From contig CAIIXF020000008.1 in assembly GCA_903813345.2 (NCBI GenBank), positions 26,396,822 through 26,460,821 on the forward strand: a stretch of 64,000 bases of DNA, in the 5' to 3' direction. Below the pieces are notes generated by a model. The model saw only the letters and a program-made list of their open reading frames with translations. It was not told the origin of the DNA and did not search any database. Below, in pieces: positions 13,801 through 26,113 of the stretch; the first letter of the stretch is position 1, and the number at the start of each line of letters is the position of its first letter. This stretch comes from Owenia fusiformis. Lineage: Eukaryota; Annelida; Polychaeta; Sabellida; Oweniidae. The position numbers and the translations under genes are program-made.

Positions 13801-16800
13801 GTTATGAACAAATAAAATAGAGTGTCATCTTTAAACGAAGACAGATGGGAGGTTCCCCCCTTCTTCGTGATGCCCTCTTTACCAGGGGATGGAAACGCCT
13901 CAGTATTTTTGTACAACACACTCTACTATACCTAACTCCTAAAAATGCATAACATACTCTGTTTGTCTAATTGTATTGTTTAGTATATTTTTGAAAGTAC
14001 CTTATTAACATCTAACAATCATCCGATAAACCATTAATAAGGAACAGACAAATAAAAACAAATAAATTAATCATTACTAATAAGCCAAATGGGTTGCTTA
14101 TGAACACCAAATGCAAGGTATAGTAGAGTGAACAGGAAATGCATCGAATACCGCCATTTTATTCAAAATAGGTTGGTGTACTTTTATTTTGTCGTCTGTA
14201 AACGTTTTTATTACTTCCTCACCTGCCACTACGCTCATACTGTTTCTAATACATGGGATAAAACATTAATTTTTTACAAAATTACGTCAGTGATAACTCG
14301 GCAGTTGTAGTTGAACTATTAAGTTAATTTTGAAATGTACGTAATTATTCTTCGTCAGTATCAATAAAATGTCAGTTTTTCGTTTATTTGATTAGGCTGG
14401 AACTTGACATGGCAAAATGGTGTTCCGTCTGACACGAAATACTGTATGGGGATACAAAATTCATTACAGGTGGTATTTTCAAGATAGATCTATATACCCT
14501 ATGGCATTGTACTGTTGTACAGTCACCCAAGTTCTTTTTAGACGGCAACATTGAAATTATAACGTGTTAGAATTATGATAAGTTCTGATCTTTGGAGAAT
14601 CAATCTTAGTGTTATCTAATGATGGCTACGCTCGAACTGTTTTTCCAATAGAAGGTAGGTTGGAGAAATAAATTCCGAGACCATTCATCATATTTTAATT
14701 ACTTAATAAAATGACGTCTCTGGTGGAAACTATTGTTGAATCAATCAAAAACACTATCGATGATGCATCTATCTATCTATCTACTCCATTAGTCTGTAGC
14801 ATCTTTAATTGAGTAAATCCCCAACGTTATTGTGTTAGAACTGCAGGGCAGAGTACAAAGGAAGACACTTTATCGTTTAAGCAGATATTATCCCCAATAA
14901 AAATTCTGCTCCGGGGATGAGTACATTACGATTGGCCAGTCGATTAATGAAAAAACACATTTGCCAATCAGGACGCGAAAAACAAGATTGTTGCATCTCG
15001 TGGTAGAGTTCTGAATCATTTTGAATCATTGGTTTCAAACAATGGCCGTTACTTTTTAAGACTACTAATATAAAGAAAATAAAGCAACACGAGGCCTTAT
15101 TTCTATTTTATCGATAGTTTTACAATAAATATAAACTGGTTCCATTAACATTGATTGGATGCAAACGTGTTGAGAATGGAATGCTTCATTAGTAAAAATA
15201 TATGTATGACAATAAATTACTCATCACAGATTGGAAATCCAGAAAAGACTGTCTATTATCACATCTTAATCACTATATGCCAACATCAACATTGAAGTTC
15301 TATGTAGTATCATTGTTTTCAGTTTTCAGACAGTGAGATACAATAGAGATACAATAATATATCCAATTAAGAGATTGCCATTAAAATTGTAAAATTGGGA
15401 ATAAGAACAAATACGGTAATATGTGAAATATTTCATTAACCGCCTTTTAATTTACCCAGCATGCCCAAACCCTAATTGCATCTTGGTACTTGTCTAGATC
15501 TGCTCTTGCATCTGTATTAATTTCAAGAGAAATGGATGAACTATATCTTGCTATTTAGATGACAAGAATTTAGCATAAGGCGATGGCAACATAACGTATT
15601 TAGTTCCTCATCTGTGTGTTTTAAAGTCCCCGTCTAAAGTTTGAAAATATTTTTTTATCATTCATTTACTATTTGTCAGGACTTAAAAAGTAATTTTAGA
15701 GATTTTTGAACAAAAAATATTTTTTGAAAAAAAAGTTATGAGCATTTCATTTCTCAAATATTCAAATTTCCCGCCATTTTTCAAAAAAATTTGAAATTTC
15801 TTAATCATCAAATATTTCTTAATGCATTTCAAAAAAGATTATCTTTTTAACACCAATGCAAAGATTGAACAAAAGACACACTATTTCAGTAATAAAATAT
15901 CATATTTAATGGGCCACTTCAATGTTTTAGCTTATCAAAAATATTTTGAAACATTAGTGATGTCACTAAGGTAACAAAAACTTTTTGAAAAAAATTGAAT
16001 TTTTTTTTTCGACGTCAATCTTTTCTAAATATGCTAGACTTTCATAAAAACCAACTTTGATTGTCTAACCAGGTTAAAAGGAAGAATGAATTATGTTTTA
16101 GATATCATTGTACCATTGGTTTCTATGAGAATTAAAATTTTGAAATGCATTTTTCTCAGAACCATTTTCATGCACTGATAAGTTCATTTCTCGCTTGTTT
16201 ATCAACCGATTTTCTTAATTTTTTCGGCAAAAAACATGGGAGGATGAATGCTATGCATTGATATGAATTGTGGCTTATTAGAAGATATGAGTGACCTCTA
16301 AAAGTTGGTTTTAAATAAATTCACAAATTTTGGAACAAAAAGTCTATCAAAAACCACTTTTTGAAATTTAAAAAAAAAGTTTCACATATCACACTTTGAT
16401 AACATTGGGTAAGACTACAATATAAGCCAAAGTGGTTTAAACTTTACATGGGGCCTTTAACAGGAAGTTATTTTTAGATTCAGTGAAATTGATTACCCTC
16501 ATCAATTTCATAATTTCAATTTGGCAGTGGAATCCTATAAATACTATTGTAAGGAATAGCAGGGCATGAGCTTTTTCAGGTCAAATGTCTGATGGTTAAT
16601 GTTGACCTTGAAACCCTTCCATTTTAAGTGATACTGTACAAAATCCTAAATGCAATGTGTGAATATAATTTGAGTAAGGAATTTTGGAGGATTTAATCCA
16701 CTCATCATATGTCTTGTATCCAAGGCTAAAAACGAGTTTCTGGTAACTAATTTTACACATACGTCCTTCTTACTTATCCAACACAAGTTATTGTGTCTGC

Positions 16801-17401
16801 TTTTACCCGAGACTCACTTCCACTAGAAACGAGTTTCTGAGTTACCACAGATTTGATGACATCATTTGTTTGATGAAACAAGAGGCATATGCTCCATTAA
16901 GGTCGGGCAAGAATAATTGAAACGATCATGGGTTAAAAACTATAATGTTGCCTGTTACACAGTCTAATTGACTGTATTGACTCTTAAAGGAAACATGAAA
17001 CCGTTTTTCCGAAGAGGGCGATGATAATACAACATGAAAAAGTAGAATTCTATACCGTAACTACCAATAATTTTACGATAAATATAAACTGATGCCACTA
17101 ACACTGATTAAACACAAACATTTCAACAATGTAATGCTCCATTAGTAGAATATGTACATGACGATAAATCACTTCGTGATTAAAAATTCAGGAAGACACT
17201 ATCATTTTGTTTAGATCACTGGGTATTTTAACAATACCGACAGTATCAAATGTATCTTGATGACATCATGGTATTCAGCCAACACATTCCTATGTAAGAC
17301 AAAAGCTACAGTCCAGAATTGAGTATTAAAAGCCATTTGGTAAATATATTTGAATGTGAACATAGAGAGGTCCCTTATTTTAGCTGATTTTGCATCCAGC
17401 T
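10858..17401. other. Repeat-rich non-coding stretch, no gene seen
   Basis: No coding exon recognised. Diverged dispersed repeats are visible: about 11,560-11,690 resembles 14,150-14,280 (both contain TTGTCGTCTGTRAAC), and about 15,110-15,260 resembles 17,070-17,215 (both contain ATAAATATAAACTG). A block at about 15,619-16,459 is bounded by TTAAAGTCCCC and GGGGCCTTTAA, a possible decayed inverted-repeat element. A short TCTA microsatellite lies near 14,768. Confidence 0.45.
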
Positions 17402-17406
17402 GTGTG

Positions 17407-18532
17407 TGTTACGCAGTACGATACAAATGTTTATCGTATGATATGTAAAATGAAGCCTTCTGGTTGGTCAGTTCTTGTGCTGTACCAATGTGTATTGCTA
17501 CTGAGACTATTGTCCCATTGATCATCTCCGTCGTAATACAGAAAATATTGGTACGGAGGGGACATTCTCAGTAGCAATACAGAGGATCAGACGATAAAAA
17601 CGTTACAGAACGATTTGAAGTGCGATACAAGATATATTCTGCTCTCGATATTCTGCATTGGCACTCGACTTCTCGAGCAGAATATATCATGTATTGCACT
17701 TCAAACTATTCAATAACTTATAATGTCATATTCCGCAACGAATATGGCATATTCACTTGCGGTATATGGCAGATTCACCCGCGGTATATGGTAGACACAC
17801 TAACCAATGAGAACGTGATATTGAAGTACGCAATTGTCAATTGCACCGATTAAACGAACGAGTAAAAGTTATAAAATGATATCAACAGAACAGTGCATTG
17901 AATATATCAAGTAATACCATTAAAAAACATATCTTCATTTATTGATGCTGTTTTATGTATGTGTTGCACAAACAAATACACACAGGGAAACACTACACCA
18001 TAATAAATATACGAACCTACGTTCGTGGCGCTTATGAGTGACCTTTTAACCAAATCTAAAGTCGACAAAGATTGAACTCAAAAGCTATAGAATCACGAGT
18101 ATTAATGTATTGTTGCACTGGCAATCACGATTTACATATTTCTGATACTTTCAGCAGAAGTATCACTCAGTAATCACACGTAATAAACTTACTCAATAAA
18201 TTCAGGATTTATACTTTAGCACTCGAAGCGCTAAAAGTATTGGTAATCCAGCGTAGTTTTACTTTTAGAGTCGATTCTCACGACCAATCAAATTGAGGCG
18301 TTCTGTATCACGTTTTCACCTGGGGTATATGTCATAGTCACCTGCGGTATATGGCTTAGTCCTCAGGGGAGTGTATTCACTGTAATCAATGTATCGCATA
18401 TTCACTGCGGAATATGCCATGCTCACCTGTAGAATATGCCATATTGAGGCATATTCCGCTGGTGAGTATGGCATATTCATCCGTATCACAGATACCGAGC
18501 AACAATGAATATCTGCCATATTCTGCGTAACA
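17407..18532. mobile_element. TGTTACGC element, long copy (1,126 bp), 5-bp TSD
   Basis: Starts TGTTACGCAG and ends CTGCGTAACA. It is flanked by GTGTG at 17,402-17,406 and 18,533-18,537. The interior carries several hairpins: arms of GTATTGCTACTGAGA near 17,492 and 17,565, and TTTGAAGTGCRATAC near 17,615 and 17,700. It also has many short palindromic units of the type TGGCATATTCACCTGCGG. There is no coding capacity. Ends of TG...CA with a 5-bp duplication would also fit a solo LTR, but the abundant subterminal palindromes favour a non-autonomous DNA transposon. Related to 30,315-30,949. Confidence 0.75.
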
Positions 18533-18537
18533 GTGTG

Positions 18538-19930
18538 CTACATTAACACCGTATACCTCAATTACTAAATATTTCTTTTTATCTATTTATAAGTGGCAAC
18601 AAAGACTGAGTGAGACTGGGATATGTACAAAGCAATCTTCAAAAAACATCCAAATATTTCTCCAAATAATCGTAATTACATCTTATGAAAAAAGAGAAAA
18701 TATTCAGAAAATACTCATGACATACAGTTTACTGAGAGCAAAAAATGAAAAAAATTGAAAAATTGTGACAATTTTAACTTTTCTATATCTGGTATATCAG
18801 CTTTGTCCCTTTCACTATTTATATCATCAAAATATAACTTTTCATGACTTAAAATTCTTAAAATTCTCGATTTGAATTTCCAGCCATTTTAGCAACAGAA
18901 GTTTTCATTTTAGATCATCAATTACAGCAATGTTAACCGTAAATCACAAGCTCCATTGGAGCTTTTGGGGTTTAAGTAATATTTTAAAGATTTTAATTTC
19001 ATTCTTGAGGTTTATGTTTACTTAATTTTCTAGCATTTGAAAAGTGCAATGTCAGGAGTTTACGTTGTGATGACTTAGATGACGTATTCTTTCAAAAACA
19101 TTCAAACATTTTTTCTTAATCTCCCTATACCCTGAGCTAATAACTTCACTAATGAATAAAACATCGCCGCGGCGGATCCTCTGGGAGATATTATCGTTAG
19201 AAATATAATGCAAGGTCAATCGTACATTTTTCTTGCAATTTTGTCACCCCTATAAATCTGATTCTGCCTTTAAGCGTCATAATATACTTAGATAGACTTA
19301 GTAGGTTGCAAAATATCAGCTAAATCTGTTTCGTGGATTTAAAATGCTATTACTGTAAATTCCATCAATCACTACCATTAGAAAAACATAGTGATATTAG
19401 AACAGTTCTTATTGATGGAATAATAATTCTTGAAATTTTGAAAATTAGCAATGAAAAATGAAATGCTTGTGACGTTAATGAATAGGCTCAAAAATCAGAA
19501 GATATTATCAAAAGTATTAAGATAGCTGACATAATATCTTGATATATCTGAATTCTTTCCATTTGTCACTTTGCTATTCAATATACATTACTGTCGGATG
19601 GTGGATTCTGAAGTGTTTCAATTATTAGGGTAGGATCTCGAATTAGATTAATTTAGTCAATCACCATATACTTGCCTAACGATTTTCGGGAAGTGTCCAC
19701 TTTCAAATCATAATTGAAACAGACGTATGCAAAATTAGCAAGTTATCGGTGACCGACCTAGCAGCATTAAGATTGTACAAATTCAAATGTTTGTTTTCCA
19801 TTCTTCCTCTATTCCAGAATTGAGCTCCGGGTTAACAGAAATATTCCGCTTCATCCTTGGTCCAAGGGTATTACACTTCTTTTCTGAATTAAGTAATAAA
19901 TGAAGTCCTTTAATTTTTTGAATAAATGAT
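18538..19930. other. AT-rich non-coding, no gene seen
   Basis: No recognisable gene. Short A- and T-rich tracts only. Confidence 0.45.
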
Positions 19931-19939
19931 GTGCTGATT

Positions 19940-20340
19940 TGCTCCTTAGAGGACCAGTAGATGGACATACACAGACCTTTGAAGATCAGCGAATGGACAT
20001 ACACAGCCCTCGAGAACTAGTGAATTGACATGCACATGCCTTCGAGGACCAGTAGATGGACTTACACAATGCATTCGAGGACCAGTAGATGGACTTACAC
20101 AATGCCTTTGAGGACCAGTAGATGGACATACACATGCCCTGGAAAACCAGTAGATGGACATACACATGCCCTGGAAAACCAGTAGATGGAATTACACAAT
20201 GCCTTTGAGGACCAGTAGATGGACATACACAGCCTTTGAGAACTAGTGAATGGTTAGAAATTTCGCTTGAAGACTAAGTGAATGAACTTGGAAATCACTG
20301 AATGGATATTCACTGACCTTTGAAGATAAGTGAATGGACT
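19940..20340. repeat. Imperfect ~33-bp minisatellite
   Basis: About ten diverged units of the form ACCAGTAGATGGACATACAC followed by a variable 12-13 bp. The central units, with ACTTACACAATGC, are the most regular at 33 bp. Flanking units (AGTGAATGGAC) are decayed. The minus-strand open frame across it reads a Cys/Pro/Ser-rich peptide, which I attribute to the repeat and not to a gene. Confidence 0.8.
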
Positions 20341-22490
20341 AATACCAAGCATAGTTGAGTCTCAAGTCTAGAACATTACTACTTTTTCAAAAATGAGACA
20401 CTAATTATTTTAATAGATTCCATTGATAACGATTAGTCCACTAATTGTGACGATAATTAAAAGAGGTCTGTCGTGCAATACCTTGAAACCTGATTTGAAA
20501 GCAATTGAGATAAGTGACGTTTTCCCTATGTCCCTCGTAAATAGCATAAACATACGAATTGTGTCCGCTCTAATGTGTTTTAGACGAAAACTTTAAATGC
20601 CAAACATCAATATTCTACGACTGGTACTCTTTAAATGGTTAAATAAATACAAACACCAAAAATGTGGGAGTGATTCACTTATCGGTAACCCAAGCTAAGC
20701 TAAGCCATCAGATAGAATTCCTAATGGCGTTGTCCTCCCACCCTCAAGATAATAGCACACCCACTAGAAAAGGCAGTAAACAAGAACGTTTCCTGAATAT
20801 ATATTTATATGGTGTTAATGATCGAATATATCAAAGAAAGAAAAGGGCTTGGCATTTTTAAATCCAACCAATTAGTTCAACCATTCCATCATTACTCCAA
20901 TTGTCATCGATGATTCCCCCCCGAAATTTATTGCTACGACAAATTAACTATAAGTGGTAACGTCCTCGATCTGGAATAGAAACACAAAATAACCCAGGGT
21001 TAAATTGTAATCAGTTATACCTTATACTATGATATATTATACATTGAATCTAATTATCACCCGTCTTATATATGAAATAATTTTGTTATACCGTCAGCTG
21101 TAATTTCATCACAGTTGCTTTCCATTTAATATTGTTCTTCCGCCATTTTGGTCCCATGACAATAAAACTGTGAATTATTAATAATTATTAGGCAGATTAT
21201 TGATCAGGGAAAGGATACCATGCATGGTCTCATTTGTGTTGCATTCTAAGGCATCCACTTCAGGTATGTAACGTCATGGATTTAATAATAAAGTAATACT
21301 TTGTTCCGTATGTCAGGTGTCAAATACCGAAGCAACATGGTGTCATATTTTACTCTCCCGGGACATTATTGCTTTTAAAAGTGGATGTTTTGCCATCATT
21401 AAAGCATCCATTACAATTTTGGAGGTCAATCGTTTGTTTGGTAGCAGATGAAAACCGACGCCCAATCCGGAAGCGTTTGAGATCAGCAAACTAAAGATGG
21501 AGTCGAGTGGTCTCTGTTGTATATTGCATTTTATCGTAGATTTAGATTTATGAACTTTATTACACATGCATACCCATAAAGGGTTAAGTGTACACAAAGT
21601 AAACACTAATTTTACAATATATCAATACAACAGGAAACAGTATATATAACAACACACGCAATTAATAGTTCATAATAAATAAATAATTAAATAAATTAAC
21701 AAATAAATATGTATCATCAATTATTTGACTTATTCGTATGATCTGTAAAATGAAGCCTTCTGATTTGTTAGTTCTTGCGCTGTACCAATCTGTATTGCTA
21801 CTGAGATTGTCCCCATTGATCATTTCCGTCGCAATACAGAAAATATTGGTACGGTACGGAGGGGACATTCTCAGTAGAAATACAGAGAATCACAAAATAA
21901 AAACGTTATAGAATGATTTGAAGTGCAATACCGGATATATTCTGCTTGAGAAATTCCGTATTGGAACGAGACGAAACTTCTAGTATTCTGATCGTTGACT
22001 TATTTTCAAAAGGCGCTTTCAAATTATCAATGTGTAAATGAATCGTTGTTCCATATAAAATTCTTCGTGTTTAATTCTATTGACATTAATGATACATAAC
22101 CCGCTAATGAAGCACAATTAACTCACAAATAGTGTGCTATATTAATAATTAAAAGGAGTAACAACCCATCTACCTAATTCAACTCACTATACTTATGTAC
22201 TATGTATGATGAATTCAAAACGGATGTTCAGATCCCAGAAGGCTTGTGAGAAAAATATTCCCAAAAGACCGAAAGCTCTATTTTCTCAATGCCAAACGTA
22301 CCAAGCAGGAAAGACTATGCTTGTATCACGTTATAATTATCAAGGGTGACGATTTAATCAAAATATCGCAAGCACATTTGGAAACATTCCATTGCAGTGG
22401 TTTTAAAATGAATGAGAACTTTAAAAATTCTACAATAATAGCTCAGTATCATCCTCTGAACAATGGCCTAAACAACTCGTACCTCCTTCC
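20340..22490. other. Non-coding, holds a TGTTACGC-element fragment
   Basis: No gene recognised. At about 21,732-21,990 is a truncated copy of the left half of the element at 17,407-18,532. It keeps TAAAATGAAGCCTTCTG and the GTATTGCTACTGAGA hairpin arms but has no TGTTACGC terminus. Confidence 0.55.
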
Positions 22491-22496
22491 GGAAGA

Positions 22497-23740
22497 AGGG
22501 GGGAACGTGGTGGATGATGTCTGGAGCACTGCGTTCAGAGGATGGAAGGAAGGAACGTAGTGGATGATGTCTGGGGCACTGCGTTCGGAGGATGGAAGGA
22601 AGGAACGTAGTGGATGATGTCTGGGGCACTGCGTTCGGAGGATGGAAGGAAGGAACGTAGTGGATGATGTCTGGGGCACTGCGTTCGGAGGATGGAAGGA
22701 AGGAACGTAGTGGATGATGTCTGGGGCACTGCGTTCGGAGGATGGAAGGAAGGAACGTGGTGGATGATGTCTAGGGCACTGCGTTCGGAGGATGGAAGGA
22801 AGGAACGTAGTGGATGATGTCTGGGGCACTGCGTTCGGAGGATGGAAGGAAGGAACGTAGTGAATGATGTCTGGGGCACTGCGTTCGGAGGATGGAAGGA
22901 AGGAACGTGGTGGATGATGTCTAGGGCACTGCGTTCGGAGGATGGAAGGAAGGAACGTAGTGGATGATGTCTGGGGCACTGCGTTCGGAGGATGGAAGGA
23001 AGGAACGTAGTGGATGTCTGGAGTACTGCGTACGGAGGATGGAAGGAAGGAACGAAGTGGATGACGTCTGGGGCACTGCGTTCGGAGGATGGAAGGAGGG
23101 AACGTAGTAGATGATGTCTAGAGCACTGCGTTCGGAGGATGGAAGGAAGGAACGTAGTGGATGATGTCTGGAGCACTGCGTTCGGAGGATGGAAGGAAGG
23201 AACGTAGTGGATGATGTCTGGGGCACTGCGTTCGGAGGATGGAAGGAGGGAACGTAGTAGATGATGTCTAAAGCACTGCGTTCGGAGGATGGAAGGAAGG
23301 AACGTAGTGGATGATGTCTGGGGCACTGCGTTCGGAGGATGGAAGGAAGGAACGTAGTGGGTGACGTCTGGGCCACTGCGTTCGGAGGATGGAAGGAAGG
23401 AACGTAGTGGATGTCTGGAGTACTGCGTTCGGAGGATGGAAGGGAGGAACGAAGTGGATGACGTCTGGGGCACTGCGCTCGGAGGATGGAAGGAGGGAAC
23501 GTAGTAGATGATGTCTAGAGCACTGCGTTCGGAGGATGGAAGGAAGGAACTTAGTGGATGATGTCTGGAGCACTGCGTTCGGAGGATGGAAGGAAGGAAC
23601 GTAGTGGATGATGTCTGGAGCACTGCGTTCGGAGGATGGAAGGAAGGAACGTAGTGGATGATGTCTGGAGCACTGCGTTCGGAGGATGGAAGGAAGGAAC
23701 GTAGTGGATGATGTCTGGGGCACTGCGTTCGGAGGATGCC
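22497..23740. repeat. 50-bp minisatellite, about 25 units
   Basis: Tandem units of exactly 50 bp (for example CTGGGGCACTGCGTTCGGAG at the start of the 22,621 line), with a few 47-bp variants lacking one GAT triplet near 23,010 and 23,410. Because 50 is not a multiple of 3 and no unit contains a minus-strand stop, the minus strand stays open in all three frames. This produces 150- to 400-codon open frames encoding a 50-residue periodic peptide. I read these as a by-product of the array: there is no start context, splice signal or known family. Confidence 0.92.
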
Positions 23741-24840
23741 CAGTATGTACAAACGACAATATTCTTTGAACTCGGGAAATAGAATATTAAATAATTTCCT
23801 ATATCAGATGAAGTTATATTTTTTAAAAGTATGTAAATAATTCCAATGTGATGTTTTTTTATTGACGATGCCTGTCATATATGGTTTTATACATGTACAG
23901 TATAGTGCTACTATTTCCCAGTGAATAACACAAGGGAACATTATCTACTGATAAAGAAAAATCCCTCTTCAAATACTACCAGGTCGTCCCGGTATTGAAA
24001 ATCATATTCACCTGGTTGTTATTATTTTTCAAAATTTTGATTTGTGTCACACAGTCAAAGGATTATTTTTCTTCGAAATTTTGATTTTTTGTGGCAATTT
24101 GTCATTCTTTCCGAAATGTTCATTTTGCCTGAATTTTCGATTGTTTCACTAAAACGATCCTAAAATGTGATACGATTAGTGCCCCTTTAAGTATGACACG
24201 ACCTGTACCCCTTTAATAAATAGATAAATGATTAACAAACAGGGATCATCCGCAATGATTTACGGCAGAGTGTTGCTATTTGGATTGCATGACACTTGCT
24301 ACCCTTTTCACTTCATCAAATTAAGGATGTTGCTGTAAACATAATTGTTAACAACGCTCGCATGTGCTTGACATGTCCCTAATATCTGTTTATCACGCTG
24401 GGTAATATAAGGAATCAAACTGCGGTGTGGGAACTTGGATTCATTAAGATGAGTATTCCAAAACATCCACTTAGATATCACTATCTCACGGGGATCTAAA
24501 TATTGAAAATATTGTCCACCAAAACATTCAAAACGGCCGTTGACCGGCAAACCGGCAATACAGATATTTTAAAACGCTTCTTGGTAGAGCGCTGGAGCAA
24601 TGACGCAGATGCGAGTAGGTAATTAAATTTTCAAAGTTGATAAAAAATGTTTGAAACCATATTTGTAGATGTAATTGATCCCCATCCAACACATTCATTT
24701 GGGGTGGTTTATTTTGTCTTACGCTAAATTATACGAAATATTTGTTATTTCTGGTAAAATGTCATGCTCTGGCGCTTTACCACCCTTAGACGTTGCCTAA
24801 TCTGTGTCCGCAATAAGACCCAGCAGACCAAAATGACATA
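23741..24840. other. Non-coding, no gene seen
   Basis: No recognisable gene. The open minus-strand frame near 24,308-24,550 (80 codons) matches no family known to me and has no supporting splice sites. Confidence 0.4.
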
Positions 24841-24843
24841 AAT

Positions 24844-25252
24844 TAGGCTTTGTATAAAAGACCTCCTACCTCATACCCACCTACGTGGAACATGATACAG
24901 TCATTGAAGGGTTCAATTTTAAAGATTATAATTATTAACATTTCTTAATGTGTAATGACCCGAGGGCGCCCCGGGGGAATTAATAACTAACGACTGCGAG
25001 CATAGGTCCAACAAGCCAGATAAGGAAATTGAAAGAAAGTGTGCTAAATTCGATGCCCCGAGTGGGAATCGAACCCAGCTGGGATGTAGTAGCAACTTGC
25101 TATCAAGGGTCGTTACAAATGCATTTATAATTCATCATAAAATAAGATTTAATAAACTAAGATCTTTAAAATTGAACCCTTCAAAGACTGTATCATGTCC
25201 CACGTACGCGGGTAGGTGGGTATGAGGTAGGAGGTTTTTTATACAAAGCCTA
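24844..25252. mobile_element. MITE-like element with ~100-bp inverted ends and a tRNA-like core
   Basis: The ends are inverted copies: TAGGCTTTGTATAAAAGACC on the left is mirrored at 25,230-25,252, and similarity runs about 100 bp inward (CATACCCACCTACG, GAAGGGTTCAATTTTAAAG). The core at about 25,045-25,115, read on the minus strand, contains a B box (GGTTCGATTCCC) and a tRNA-like CAGCTGGGTTCGA segment. A related 30-bp piece (ACGACCCTTGATAGCAAGTT) recurs at about 58,447. No target duplication is clear. Confidence 0.65.
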
Positions 25253-26070
25253 CATGCGCTCAACTCTCGCTACAAATATCTTCCTATTTAAGTATACGTT
25301 CTGTTATTTCTTCAATATCTGTTAGTGAGTAAGATACTGCCGATTTTGAATGAAAGTAGGTCAATTCGACAACTTCATACTATTGAAACATTTAAACTGT
25401 ACAGACAAAAATAAGTACGATATTTATCATTTTGTGTCTTCTTTATTTCTTCCATTTCGTTGCAACAAGATGTGCTCTTTGTTTTACTTACAATTAAGCC
25501 TTTCGTGGTTCGCTCTTTAATCGAGAAGGTACGAAAATATGTACCTTAAAAGCCCTCAAACAATACCCTAAATTGGGTGAAGAGGAATAAATAAAATCTA
25601 AATTTGAATCTAAATCTAAATCTAAAAAGGACAAAATTTGATTGGTCAATATTTTCCAACGAACGATACATTTCGCGTAGCTACATGTACTTGCGTGGGC
25701 CGAAAGTTCTAAATCAAACTAAATACGCAATTTTATTTTTACACCCACACGCTAAATAAAACAATGACACCATCAGAAGTATTGTTTTTTGTAATTGCCT
25801 TAAATGGTCAGTCTACCGAGTATAATCAAGAAAAGTTTGTACAATGAACAATAAAATTCGGAAACGAATACTATACTTGGATTTGCTGTCGGACACTGAT
25901 TGACCTAGATAATAGCGACGCGTATTCTTTGGTCAACTGCTCAGTTGTTTGTGGGTTTTCAAAGTAACTCTTATTTGAAGATGAGTACTCTGTTGTTGCA
26001 TCGATGTTCCAGTTTGTAGTGCGTAAGAATGGAATAAAAGTGTTGAAAGTCGAATGAAATAATTTTTTCC

Positions 26071-26113
26071 AATATGGCGACAAGTCACCTGATCACGTGA
26101 CCTTTTTCCGGAA
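26071..26113. promoter_or_regulatory. Promoter-like motif cluster
   Basis: Within 43 bp are an AATATGGCGAC (YY1-like, 26,071-26,081), TCACGTGA (26,093-26,100, E-box/CLEAR core) and TTCCGGAA (26,106-26,113, palindromic ETS half sites). This combination is typical of housekeeping promoters. No ATG-initiated conserved frame was found on either side, so the regulated transcript is unknown. Confidence 0.35.

Noticed and set aside
17620-17853. 77-codon frame with a start codon
   Set aside because: Lies within the TGTTACGC mobile element, overlapping its palindromic hairpins; no family resemblance.
22535-23752. 405-codon minus-strand open frame
   Set aside because: It coincides exactly with the 50-bp minisatellite and equivalent frames are open in all three phases; no start context, splice site or family supports a protein.
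25871-26083. Minus-strand frame downstream of the 26-kb promoter-like cluster as a first exon
   Set aside because: The frame has no ATG; an in-frame stop lies just upstream and the candidate donor GTATAG is weak.
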